In this document: positions 32,429-41,872 of the stretch, in pieces | Layout of the letters: every line of letters starts with the position of its first letter | Numbering within the stretch: the stretch's first letter is position 1 | NCBI GenBank assembly: GCA_022448365.1 | Contig: JAKVCS010000003.1 | Span: 1,426,001-1,490,000 of the forward strand | DNA: 64,000 nucleotides | Source: Saccharospirillaceae bacterium | Lineage (GTDB): Bacteria; Pseudomonadota; Gammaproteobacteria; Pseudomonadales; Oceanobacteraceae | Direction of reading: 5' to 3' | The notes under the pieces: model-generated | Seen by the model: only the letters and a program-made list of their open reading frames with translations | What the model was told of the DNA's origin: nothing | Databases searched by the model: none | Program-made: the position numbers and the translations under genes

Positions 32429-35400
32429 TCAATTGGGAGACATATTTGGATTAAATTTAACCCATTCGCCTTTTGGGAAACCAAATCGTCCACGAACTTG
32501 GTTATCTAGACCTCCAAATATACCTGGATGCCAATAGCGATTCGGAGCAGTCACATCTACCTGTAGTTCGTTAGCTAAATCCTGAGCAAAACCGTTACTA
32601 TTTGCACCTGTATTACATGAACAAAGCCGCACAGGCATTCCTTCACTATAACCAGAGTCATTTCGAATCATATTAGCCAGCTCTTGTGCTGTCATTGGGG
32701 TTTTAAGGCCGAGACGATCATCAAACACATTATTTTCATCTCCATGGGCAAAAACTTCAAACTCATACTCACTATCAAGTTCAGGTCTACTCTTTATCCA
32801 ATCATCATGAATTGCTCCTTCCTTGAAAAGATTTATTGCACTTCTTGCCCTTTCTCTCGCCATTTCTGGGTTTGTATTAAAAGCCTGAATCATAGCGGAG
32901 CTAACAGCACCATTCTCAAACTTACCTCCGTTGAGTTTAGAAACGGTACCACCAACAATCGCGGAAGTTATAATTCGATGGCCATCATAAGCGGCCGTGT
33001 TATCCCACATACCGTTTGTAACCGGGGAAAATGCTTTCGAAATTAAAGCACTCTTGAATCCATCACTGAATTTTCCACCACTAACTCGAGAACGCAATCC
33101 ACTGGAGACACCATGCGCAAGCGCCTTACCCGCAGTTGTCGGAACATATCTACCTATGCCTGCGCTGGCTGCAGCAAAAGCGGCTCCTATAACAGCTCCC
33201 TTTAAGGTTCCTGTTTGAATATAACCAGTCACTGCACCAGACAACATTGCCATATATACACAACCACCTGGCATAGCAATAGTAACCGCAACAGTAAGCA
33301 GCATTTTCTGATTTTCATCAGCCCAGTTTCCAAGGCGCTCACCTGCCTTCCAGCCTGCTTTCCCTGCTACAAGCGCCCCACCTACCTTGAGGGAAAGTTT
33401 TCCGGCTTTCTTTGCGACCTTCCAGGTTTTCTTCCAGGCTTTCTTTGCTGCACGTCGTATTTTTTTATAGAAAAACCCACTTGGATCGGTATAGCTCAGC
33501 GGGTTATTTTTTACATAGCTGTAGCGGTTAATATTAAGGATTTCACCAGGAGCCTGAACGAAAGGATCGGCACTTAAGAACACCCCTGCAAGTGGATCAT
33601 ATACCCGGCCGTTCATATGAATCAGGCCAACTTCATCTAACATCTCGTGGCCGGTATATCCCCGGTTAGTGGAAGCCGACGTTTTGTTCAGAAAATCGTG
33701 TAATGTCAGGTTTCCGACAATACCGTTTGTAATAACCTGACGGCGCTTACCATAAGCATCGTAACTAAAGCGATCTTTCAGCACACCGCTCTGATCGGTA
33801 ACAGCAGTTATACTACCTGCATGGTCTTTATGCAGATAGGTTAAACCGGCCTTACTCCCCGAAGTTACTTTAACTGCTACACCGGCAATATTACGACGGA
33901 AATAGAGCTCTGAGCCTGCCTTAATATGCTCGACTGCACCAACGTAACGAGTTGTCTTGGTTAGTACGCCATTTTTGAAATCCTCGCGAACAACACGTTT
34001 CTGAGAAGGTCCATATACAAAATCTGTACGATATTCACCTTTGGTAATTGATAACGGTTTATCAAAAGAGCTAAAACTAACTTGGCGAATTAACTGTTCA
34101 GCAGCACTGCCTGACTTGCGCCATTGATGAGTACGATTACCCTGAGAATCATAAACATAACGAATATAGTCTGAACCAGAGACATAGGTAATTCTCTCAA
34201 GCTGGTTTTTGCCTGCCAAATGCTTATACGTGCCTACATCATTACGGCCTTCTGTAGCACGTGTACTGGTTGCGATCTGCCACGGTTTATTAACATCATA
34301 GGTTTGCGTAAAGTTATAACTGCGTTTAAATTCTTCACAGTTTGTGCAATTGAAATTAACCGAGGCTCCATCTGTCTTAGCCTTAGCAAGCTGGTTCAAA
34401 GCTGTATATTCAAATGTCTCTTTGAAACCACCAATCAAATCATCACGGCTTGCCAAATTGCCAAAGTCATCAAATTTATAACCCAGATTAGTAATTTCAT
34501 TTGCAGAGCTTTTACCTGCCTGAACAGATTCCAATCGACCAGATAGGTCACTAAACTTTCTGGTAGTAGTAATACCATTTCCATACGTATAACGAACAAT
34601 ATTACCAAAAACGTCTGTTTGTTTTACTTCGTAATATTTGTATTGAACATTGGTTGCATCAACTACCTGCTTTAAATACCCAGTCTGCTCGTCATAAATA
34701 TTCTTAATACCTGCTGCGTTCGTTAACAGATGCGACACATTATGATGGTTGGATGCACTTAAACCCGAAGCATCGAACTGCTCCTGAACTCGACCATAAT
34801 TATCATAAGTCGAACGGGAGTAATAAGTATTCTGCCCAGCGAAACCTGAATCATTTTTAAATGTCGTCGTAATCAGGTCTGTCTTGCCAAATTTAGGCTC
34901 ATAGGTATAGGTTTTCGAATACCCAGAAATACTATCGGTAACAGATGTCGGTTTATTCCAACCATAGGGCTGAGTGTCATAAACAGTAGTAACATTCGAT
35001 TCAATCTTCGAGGCATCTGGAGTGGCAGACATCAGATCACTACCAGAAACCGTATACGATTTGTACACAACCTCATTCGTCTTCCGCCCGAGATTATCGT
35101 AAGAATATACGCTCAGATTGCCAAGAGCATTCGCCTGGCGCAATAACTGCCCATTCGCATTATAGGCGTAAGTCCAGGTTCCCTTATCAGAATCAATAGT
35201 TTGAACCTTTTGACCAATTTTGTTGAATTTGTTTTCTATCTGATGTGTATTTGAGTCCGTACCGGTAATTAAATTAGTCATATTACCCTGTACATCATAT
35301 TCGAAAGTGCTTACATGCTTATCATTTCCGTTACGAACAACACGAAGGGTTTCGCCAACAGCATTCTTAGTTGTAGTTACGCTCTGCTGCTCCTCAAGCC

Positions 35401-38400
35401 CTTTTGAGTTTTTCCCGAAGTTATTAACAGTAACTGAGAATACATCATCTTCACGATAGTTAAATTCACTTCGGCTTCCGTCATGGTGAGTGATCTTATA
35501 CGGACGACCGAACCAGTCATATTGAGTTTTTGTAGCAATTACCCCGTTAGAAAAGTACGAATTCCCTTTATGCGGGTTCGATACAGCTACAACCCTTCCC
35601 TGCGCATCAAACGCACGGTCTGTGTGAACCCATTCTCCACTGAAATCGATCTTCGAAGTTCGAACTTGCTGCCCATAAACATCGTAGAATTCACGCGTAT
35701 TTGGCGCTGCTGCATAATTCGTCTGCAAATAGTTATATGCAGCAATAGGACATACTGATGAATCTCGGCACAAATAGTAATTCTTACTTTGCACTTGCTT
35801 CGAACTACCATCAGCAAAGTAGTTAGTAACGTTTTTTATTCGGCCCGCACTATCATAATCGGTATCAATACTTAATTTGTTGGATGCGTCAATATAACTG
35901 TCTGCACGAACAACAAGGCCTAAATTATTCCTGGATGTAATATGTTTTACTAAGCGCTTGGAGGAAGTATTATTGGCCGTATAAACATACTCTTTAACTG
36001 GATAGCGCCCGTTATTGTCGTACTCAACCTCACTCTTTCTCCAAAAGGCTAACTTACTATCAACACCTGGAGCAGACTTCACCTCAGTCGATTTTTTGTT
36101 GCCGAAGGAATCATAGTCATAAACAGTCAAGACTGACAATTCGGTTTTGTCAGGGTCTGAAGTCGTTGTTGCCAACAGTCCATCACTGGAACGATATGTA
36201 AATTGTGTCAGACGCTCTTCGTCTTTCTTACCCGCGCGTTTATGAGTAACTTTTGCTTCTGTTAATCGCCCTAAATGCCATTTCTCATAATCGTTTTGCT
36301 CAAATTTATTCTGTGTCAAAGTGCTGAAACTAGGTACTAAGGCCGTAGAAGAATAACTTTTGCCTTTCAACACATCGCTCGTCAAACCTGATTTACTCAG
36401 ATCATAAGTCTTACTTTCGACAGATACTGTGTCGCCAGAAAACAGAGGCACATCTCCCGATGAAACATCCTGATAGCGACTTTCCACAACCTTCGCATAT
36501 GTTGCCTTACCGTCATCCCTGAAGAAATGCTCTGATGAGCCTTCGACATAAGGGAAATATATACCTTGCTTAATTATTTTCTTATTTAATTTAGAAACAG
36601 AGCATGACAGCAAAGTATCTTCAGTTGGTTCATTTGGTAACCTTGACGTTACTGAACCATTAACTTCAGATACTGGAAAATAACTGCCACAAATCGCTGG
36701 CTTCCACCAATCTCCACTTTGCGTCTCTAGATAGTCCGTTGCTTTTGTTAACAACTCAGGGCCTGCGGAGACAGAAAATGCTCTCAGCATTGCTCCTGAT
36801 GGTTGTTCATTATCCTTAATTGTGTTGATTATTTCAGCAAATCCAGCATCGTCTGCAGCTATATTTGCTAATTTGATTTGTGCAGTCGCTATTGGCATTC
36901 CTATATAAGGGAATTTCTGCGCATATTCGGTTGTAGTTCTGACGCCGGAGTTCATATCCAACGTTGACAATATACGGAAACCAAGACTACCACGCCCCCC
37001 TAATTGGGCTTTTAGTCCTTGGTATCTGTAAGATACATTAATGTGCTTATCTGCAAGCGAGCCACCCTGCCCATCTGCTTTCGCATAAATACGGGCTTTA
37101 CTACTTACGTGACTAACTACCTTCATCGAAGTATTGATATCAATAATAGTAGAACCATACCCCCATCCTGATAAATATCGGGATCCAGTATCAGGCCTGT
37201 ATACAGTATCGACTATCGCATTGATTGATTTGTAGCTAACTGTTGTATTGCCGGATGAATCGATTACTTTTTTGATACGAGAAGAAGGTGTAATCGTACC
37301 CGCCAAGACCTGATTCAGATCTGATACACGATGTACATAAGCTTCGATTTTCTTACCATCTTTGTGTATCCGCACGAAATCAGAAATACCATCTGAATGT
37401 AAGTCAATTACTCGCCAAATATCCCCTTGTACATAGTCTGGTAAAAAGTCCGGAGCTTCTGCACGCACCAAAGTATGTCCATTTGAAATAAGAAGCTTCC
37501 ATTTACCTGCTGCATCCGGATACAAAATATCTGGATAACCATCTAAATTATAGTCAACAATTTTTGCAGTTTCGAGACTCCATTCACTCGCAATAGTGAT
37601 AGGAGGATTAAATTTTCTTCCGGTGTTAATATATATTTTCCCAGGCTTAACGACATCAGAATAGCCATCACCGTTTATATCAAGAAGGAGCGTTTCGCTC
37701 ATCTTCTCATCTACGTAATAAGTAGCACGATGCGAGTGGTGTTGTCTGTAACCCATTCGAGTAGCAGTTTGCTGGAAAAAGAAACCTTGCGGTAGGTTTG
37801 GATCGTCTACATTTAGAACAATATCATCTGGTTGTGAACTGCTGTAGATAAGTTCATGCTGCGCTCCATTTCCGGACAGGGCGGAGGAAAGAGAAGATGC
37901 AATAGAGCCCGTACCTTTTATATAATAGTGCTTGTACTTAACAGGATCAGCAGCGTTTTCGTCATATTTTTTATATACAAGATCCTGAATGCCATCCGCG
38001 TTAAAGTCCGTTATTTTCATCCCACCTGAAAAACCACTTGGAAGTGTTCCAAGATAAATATTTTTAAGCTTTACACCTGTATTAGAGAAAAGATAGAGTT
38101 TATTTCCGTTGCGACATAAGATGTCTGTATCGCCATCCTCTAGATCATCGACATACGCGGCTTGGTGGCATTCTTTTTTAGGTGTCAACATTCCTCGACT
38201 TCGAACGGACGTTGATATGTTTAGCTGGTCCGCCAGTTTTCTAATAGGGTAATTGACATCTATGTATCCTTTATTACCTGAGTACATATCTGGACTGTAT
38301 GACAAGAAATCAAGCATTCCATCGCCAGTAAAATCTGCAAAACTAACCGACTCTGGCTTTAATGGTAGGCCCATTCCTCCCCATTCGTTGTTGAACAACG

Positions 38401-39979
38401 TTAGCCTTTCGTAAGCTCCGCTATGTTCGGCCGCCTCCCATTCGAATTCAACTGGCTCATAGCAAAGTGATCCATGACACTGCTGATAAAAGCGTAAAAG
38501 TGATTGCCCACTAGCTTCATCGTAACCATAATCAAAGGAGTATGAAGCTACCTCCAAATCGTCACTCGTTACTGAAATAGATTTTAGTCTGCTATTTAAC
38601 TCGGTGGCTATACCAGATACATAATGGTCCGATTTATCCTCACGGCTTTCATAGTCAAACGATATCACAGCACCGATATATGATATTGAATCCAGCCTAG
38701 GGGATATTCCGCCATAAATTACATATTTATCTGAGAGAGATTCATCATCTGGAGATTCGTTGATTGTCGCGAAATCATAAGTATAGTTAATTTCATTACC
38801 CTTGTTATCAGTAATGCTGTCTAAATACCAGGCCCCACTTGTCTCCCCGTCTGAGCCAAACATAAGACCTCTATAGCGTATACCCTTCCACGAATAGCGC
38901 CACAACGTGCCATCCTTTTTCTGGACTTTAAAGATATCCGCAACTCTGCCATAACCACCACTTAATTCTCTTGTAATTTTACTAATTGAGTCTATCTCTG
39001 TTCTGTATTCTATAGAATTAAAGGAATCAAATTTGAACGACTTGAGGGGCGCTCCATCCAAACACAGGGCAGGCTTATTTCTTTCGGTATCTGAACCGGA
39101 AATTTCAAAGCCGATGGAACAGTGCGATATAGTACTGACAGCATTTAGACTCCAACCCATTCCCATTAGGCCATTACCAGAATTGCTATTATAAGAAACA
39201 CTGACATCAGGGCGAACTCCGCCGGGCCCAACCGGTACATCAATGGGTATAGCATAAGTCGCTGTACCTGATTCGCTCACACGAAAGCTACCACCATCAG
39301 AGCCAGCGATAATGGTACCGCCATTCGGCTTCTTTGCTTTGGGTAGATGAGAGTAGTCCAACACTCCCGAACCATTCACATTAAGGAGACCTCTCGCACC
39401 TGAATAAAGTACCTGATCACTATAACCTGACCGACTAACAGTAATATCATCAGCACCATCTTGATTTACGTCGGATACAACAATATCGATACTTGCAGAA
39501 TCTGCCTTGGCACCACCAAGCTTCTGATAAAAATCAACACGCTTTATATTTCTTGAGCTTTCGGAGTGACCAAAAGCAATAATACTCGGTGAAATTCCTA
39601 GCCCATTGTTCTTGTAAAGATATAAAATATCGCCATACCCATCACCATTAAAATCACCCGGATACTTCTCATAACTGTCATCAATATTTACAGCATTACT
39701 CGGTATATCCCCCCCACTGAGATCAGTAAGAGACAGATAATCCTGAAAGTAATTTACAGAGGAAGGAGTAATAGTGTTCGAGTGATCTTCATACGGCACG
39801 GGAATACTTACATCAGCCGTAATAAGCAAAAGATGTTCTTTTGGAGCGAAGTAATATTGAAACCCGCTTTCAGACGAATACTTTGCATATAATTCGAACG
39901 AATCCTCTCTCAGACTAACTGACGCCAATGCCAGTTGAGAAGAGATTACCATCAGTAATAAAAGGGAAAGCTGTTTCAT
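32429..39979 (-). CDS. Giant secreted SpvB/FG-GAP/RHS-repeat protein with C-terminal effector-like domain
   Basis: About 2516 residues, starting at ATG 39979 (GGAAG upstream). In order: a Sec signal peptide (MKQLSLLLLMVISSQLALA); FG-GAP/VCBS calcium-loop repeats (DFNGDGYGDILYLY, DVNQDGADDITVS); an SpvB/TcdB-type segment (GPGGVRPDVSVSYNSNSGNG); more Asp-rich repeats (DFTGDGMLDFLSY, DFNADGIQDLVYK, DINGDGYSDVVKP, DYNLDGYPDILYP); a long RHS/YD region from about residue 1250; and the RHS core near 2050-2165 (YLHKDHAGSITAV, MNGRVYDPLAGVFLSADPF). The variable C-terminus has a basic helix, a glycine-rich hydrophobic segment and a last 130 residues with VFAHGDENN and VRLCSCNTGANSNGF. Such proteins are usually polymorphic toxins or surface proteins. 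There is no T6SS gene nearby; the leader suggests Sec export. Confidence 0.9.
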   Translation of the reverse strand: MKQLSLLLLMVISSQLALASVSLREDSFELYAKYSSESGFQYYFAPKEHLLLITADVSIPVPYEDHSNTITPSSVNYFQDYLSLTDLSGGDIPSNAVNIDDSYEKYPGDFNGDGYGDILYLYKNNGLGISPSIIAFGHSESSRNIKRVDFYQKLGGAKADSASIDIVVSDVNQDGADDITVSRSGYSDQVLYSGARGLLNVNGSGVLDYSHLPKAKKPNGGTIIAGSDGGSFRVSESGTATYAIPIDVPVGPGGVRPDVSVSYNSNSGNGLMGMGWSLNAVSTISHCSIGFEISGSDTERNKPALCLDGAPLKSFKFDSFNSIEYRTEIDSISKITRELSGGYGRVADIFKVQKKDGTLWRYSWKGIRYRGLMFGSDGETSGAWYLDSITDNKGNEINYTYDFATINESPDDESLSDKYVIYGGISPRLDSISYIGAVISFDYESREDKSDHYVSGIATELNSRLKSISVTSDDLEVASYSFDYGYDEASGQSLLRFYQQCHGSLCYEPVEFEWEAAEHSGAYERLTLFNNEWGGMGLPLKPESVSFADFTGDGMLDFLSYSPDMYSGNKGYIDVNYPIRKLADQLNISTSVRSRGMLTPKKECHQAAYVDDLEDGDTDILCRNGNKLYLFSNTGVKLKNIYLGTLPSGFSGGMKITDFNADGIQDLVYKKYDENAADPVKYKHYYIKGTGSIASSLSSALSGNGAQHELIYSSSQPDDIVLNVDDPNLPQGFFFQQTATRMGYRQHHSHRATYYVDEKMSETLLLDINGDGYSDVVKPGKIYINTGRKFNPPITIASEWSLETAKIVDYNLDGYPDILYPDAAGKWKLLISNGHTLVRAEAPDFLPDYVQGDIWRVIDLHSDGISDFVRIHKDGKKIEAYVHRVSDLNQVLAGTITPSSRIKKVIDSSGNTTVSYKSINAIVDTVYRPDTGSRYLSGWGYGSTIIDINTSMKVVSHVSSKARIYAKADGQGGSLADKHINVSYRYQGLKAQLGGRGSLGFRILSTLDMNSGVRTTTEYAQKFPYIGMPIATAQIKLANIAADDAGFAEIINTIKDNEQPSGAMLRAFSVSAGPELLTKATDYLETQSGDWWKPAICGSYFPVSEVNGSVTSRLPNEPTEDTLLSCSVSKLNKKIIKQGIYFPYVEGSSEHFFRDDGKATYAKVVESRYQDVSSGDVPLFSGDTVSVESKTYDLSKSGLTSDVLKGKSYSSTALVPSFSTLTQNKFEQNDYEKWHLGRLTEAKVTHKRAGKKDEERLTQFTYRSSDGLLATTTSDPDKTELSVLTVYDYDSFGNKKSTEVKSAPGVDSKLAFWRKSEVEYDNNGRYPVKEYVYTANNTSSKRLVKHITSRNNLGLVVRADSYIDASNKLSIDTDYDSAGRIKNVTNYFADGSSKQVQSKNYYLCRDSSVCPIAAYNYLQTNYAAAPNTREFYDVYGQQVRTSKIDFSGEWVHTDRAFDAQGRVVAVSNPHKGNSYFSNGVIATKTQYDWFGRPYKITHHDGSRSEFNYREDDVFSVTVNNFGKNSKGLEEQQSVTTTKNAVGETLRVVRNGNDKHVSTFEYDVQGNMTNLITGTDSNTHQIENKFNKIGQKVQTIDSDKGTWTYAYNANGQLLRQANALGNLSVYSYDNLGRKTNEVVYKSYTVSGSDLMSATPDASKIESNVTTVYDTQPYGWNKPTSVTDSISGYSKTYTYEPKFGKTDLITTTFKNDSGFAGQNTYYSRSTYDNYGRVQEQFDASGLSASNHHNVSHLLTNAAGIKNIYDEQTGYLKQVVDATNVQYKYYEVKQTDVFGNIVRYTYGNGITTTRKFSDLSGRLESVQAGKSSANEITNLGYKFDDFGNLASRDDLIGGFKETFEYTALNQLAKAKTDGASVNFNCTNCEEFKRSYNFTQTYDVNKPWQIATSTRATEGRNDVGTYKHLAGKNQLERITYVSGSDYIRYVYDSQGNRTHQWRKSGSAAEQLIRQVSFSSFDKPLSITKGEYRTDFVYGPSQKRVVREDFKNGVLTKTTRYVGAVEHIKAGSELYFRRNIAGVAVKVTSGSKAGLTYLHKDHAGSITAVTDQSGVLKDRFSYDAYGKRRQVITNGIVGNLTLHDFLNKTSASTNRGYTGHEMLDEVGLIHMNGRVYDPLAGVFLSADPFVQAPGEILNINRYSYVKNNPLSYTDPSGFFYKKIRRAAKKAWKKTWKVAKKAGKLSLKVGGALVAGKAGWKAGERLGNWADENQKMLLTVAVTIAMPGGCVYMAMLSGAVTGYIQTGTLKGAVIGAAFAAASAGIGRYVPTTAGKALAHGVSSGLRSRVSGGKFSDGFKSALISKAFSPVTNGMWDNTAAYDGHRIITSAIVGGTVSKLNGGKFENGAVSSAMIQAFNTNPEMARERARSAINLFKEGAIHDDWIKSRPELDSEYEFEVFAHGDENNVFDDRLGLKTPMTAQELANMIRNDSGYSEGMPVRLCSCNTGANSNGFAQDLANELQVDVTAPNRYWHPGIFGGLDNQVRGRFGFPKGEWVKFNPNMSPN

Positions 39980-40081
39980 CGCGCTTCCATGCAGTAGTGG
40001 GAACAAAGAGCGCGAATCGTACTATAACAGCCTTATCAATTAAAGTTTTTCTGGTGATTTTTTAGTCAATTTGAATAACCA

Positions 40082-40492
40082 TTACTCTCCCCCATACAAC
40101 TCCCCTTCTGAATACGCCGTCTCAAGCGACCTTCTCTCTGCTTTTGTCATACCTTTCACCACCAGCGCATAGGAATTGTCGATCATGCGCTCCAGCTCGC
40201 CCATCGGTACTTCGCCGTTAAGAATAACGGTGTTCCAGTGTTTTTTATTCATATGGTAAGCAGCAGTTACGGATTCAAATACATCACGTAACTGAATCGC
40301 TTCATCCGGATCACATTTTACGTTCATTCGGTAGTGATTTCCGTGCTCTTCGATTTCTTTGGCATTAGCAGGCGATAACGTCGCAAACATTTTGTTTTTG
40401 ACTTTCATCACCGCAACGTCCGGATAAAACGGAAAGTCTTCCCAGGCTTCGGGTTTGGATAATAAGTATTCGCGGACTTTTAAATGATCCAT
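40082..40492 (-). CDS. MmcQ/YjbR family protein
   Basis: A small CyaY-like-fold protein of about 136 residues. The start at 40492 (MDHLKVREYLLSKPEAW) fits the family and has GGAA upstream; an ATG five codons earlier has no ribosome site. Family motifs are DFPFYPDVAVMKVKNKMFAT, NVKCDPDEAIQLRD and NKKHWNTVILNGEVP. YjbR was reported to bind DNA, but its physiological role is unclear. The ancestral alr lies upstream on the same strand, with a two-hairpin repeat between. Confidence 0.88.
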   Translation of the reverse strand: MDHLKVREYLLSKPEAWEDFPFYPDVAVMKVKNKMFATLSPANAKEIEEHGNHYRMNVKCDPDEAIQLRDVFESVTAAYHMNKKHWNTVILNGEVPMGELERMIDNSYALVVKGMTKAERRSLETAYSEGELYGGE

Positions 40493-40531
40493 TTCAATTA
40501 ATTCCATGCGTTGGAATTAACCAAGTGCATT

Positions 40532-40606
40532 CTTTTTCAGCCGCCGGATCTGTAGGCCATCCATGGCCTTAGATCCTACCGCAACATCCTGTTGCTGCTT
40601 TGAAAA
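40532..40606 (-). repeat. Two-hairpin intergenic repeat, copy A
   Basis: Read on the minus strand: GCAACA-GGA-TGTTGC (40581-40595), then a longer palindrome with ATGGCCT/AGGCCAT arms inside GGATCT/AGATCC (40546-40576), ending GGCGGCTGAAAAA. Copies B and C are at 58032-58103 and 58154-58230. The first hairpin shows GGA in its loop, flanked by ACA and UGU, like the CsrA/RsmA binding consensus. It lies between alr and the MmcQ gene, sense to both. Confidence 0.75.
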
Positions 40607-40648
40607 TGAATACACTTACTTAATTCTTTGATACAAAAAAGTAACGAC

Positions 40649-41731
40649 CTACCCCTCGGCGGCAACACGCTTCACTCTCGGTGTCAGCTGGCAAAATAAT
40701 TCATAGGCAATGGTGTTACACAAACGAGCGATTTCATCGACATCGATGTTTTCACCCCACAATTCCACTTCACTGCCGACCTGAATATCTGCATATTCAG
40801 AAATATCGACAGTAATCATATCCATCGATACCCGGCCCACCAGCGAACAACGGTGACCTTCGACCAGAATTGGCGTACCGGAAGGTGCCTGGCGCGGGTA
40901 ACCGTCACCATAACCTATCGCGACCACGGCAATGCGGCTGTCTTTTTCGGCAGTCCAATCACCACCGTAACCCACTTTTTCGCCGGCTTTTACGTCGTGT
41001 ACGTGAATCACCTGCGACTTCAGCGTCATAACGCATTTCAGGCCCAGGTCGGCAGCCGATTGTGTCGCCAGCGGTGACGAGCCGTACAACATAATGCCGG
41101 GGCGGCTTACCGAGCCATCGCCCTCAAGTTCGGCGGCCAATTGGGTCATAGTCGCAGCGCTGTTGGAAACACTCAGAGGCAGCGACCAGTCCTGGGCTTT
41201 CATGATCTCTATTGCGGCGGAAAACGCCTCCGGCTGAGCCAAATCAGCATCCGCAAAGTGAGTCATCACATGCGTTAGCTCAAGCTTGTCATCGTCATTG
41301 ATCAGCGCCATCAGAGGTTCGGCTTCGGTTGCGCGAATACCCAAGCGATTCATACCCGAATTGATCTTGAGCCAAACATCGACAGGGTTTTCCAGAGTCG
41401 CCAGTTCACGTTCAACCAGCTGCTGTGCATGATGAACAACCAGCTGCAGATTATGGGCGCTGGCGATTTGCCATTCGTCGGCATCGTAAGCCCCCTGCAA
41501 CACCAATACCGGGCGTTTGATGCCGGCCTGACGCAGTAGTAATCCCTCATCCACACAGGCCACAGCAAACCCATCGGCATCACCCAGTGCCCGGGCGCAA
41601 CGAACCATGCCATGACCATAGCCGTCGGCTTTAATAACAGCGTACGCACTGCCTGGCGCCTTACTCTTGGCCAACTGATAATTCTGTCGAAAATTTGACC
41701 AGTTAATTAACGCATGGGTCGGTCGTGTCAT
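40649..41731 (-). CDS. alr: Alanine racemase
   Basis: Makes D-alanine for peptidoglycan using PLP. The start at 41731 (MTRPTHALINWSNFRQNYQL) gives 360 residues, the usual length. The PLP-lysine motif is AVIKADGYGHGMVRCA, and the second catalytic Tyr lies in the region VGYGGDWTAEKDSRIAVVAIGYGDGYPR; VSMDMITVD is conserved. In Pseudomonas alr directly follows dnaB; here the two are about 16.5 kb apart on the same strand. The N-terminal extension of the frame to 41782 is not family-like. Confidence 0.96.
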   Translation of the reverse strand: MTRPTHALINWSNFRQNYQLAKSKAPGSAYAVIKADGYGHGMVRCARALGDADGFAVACVDEGLLLRQAGIKRPVLVLQGAYDADEWQIASAHNLQLVVHHAQQLVERELATLENPVDVWLKINSGMNRLGIRATEAEPLMALINDDDKLELTHVMTHFADADLAQPEAFSAAIEIMKAQDWSLPLSVSNSAATMTQLAAELEGDGSVSRPGIMLYGSSPLATQSAADLGLKCVMTLKSQVIHVHDVKAGEKVGYGGDWTAEKDSRIAVVAIGYGDGYPRQAPSGTPILVEGHRCSLVGRVSMDMITVDISEYADIQVGSEVELWGENIDVDEIARLCNTIAYELFCQLTPRVKRVAAEG

Positions 41732-41872
41732 ATCAATAGTCGCTTGTGGTAAAAGTAGTCGCCAGCGGCAAAACAGGTACAATAGCAGAATGACTCAGTG
41801 GCTTGTAACTTAGTGTGTTATCAGGCAACTCTGAGCAGATACAAATAACCCCTGTTGTTGGAATCAAACTGC

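Noticed and set aside
32429..39979. Type VI secretion or Tc-toxin cluster around the giant RHS gene
   Set aside because: No VgrG, PAAR, Hcp or TcA/TcC-like partner gene is present in the window, and the protein has its own signal peptide.
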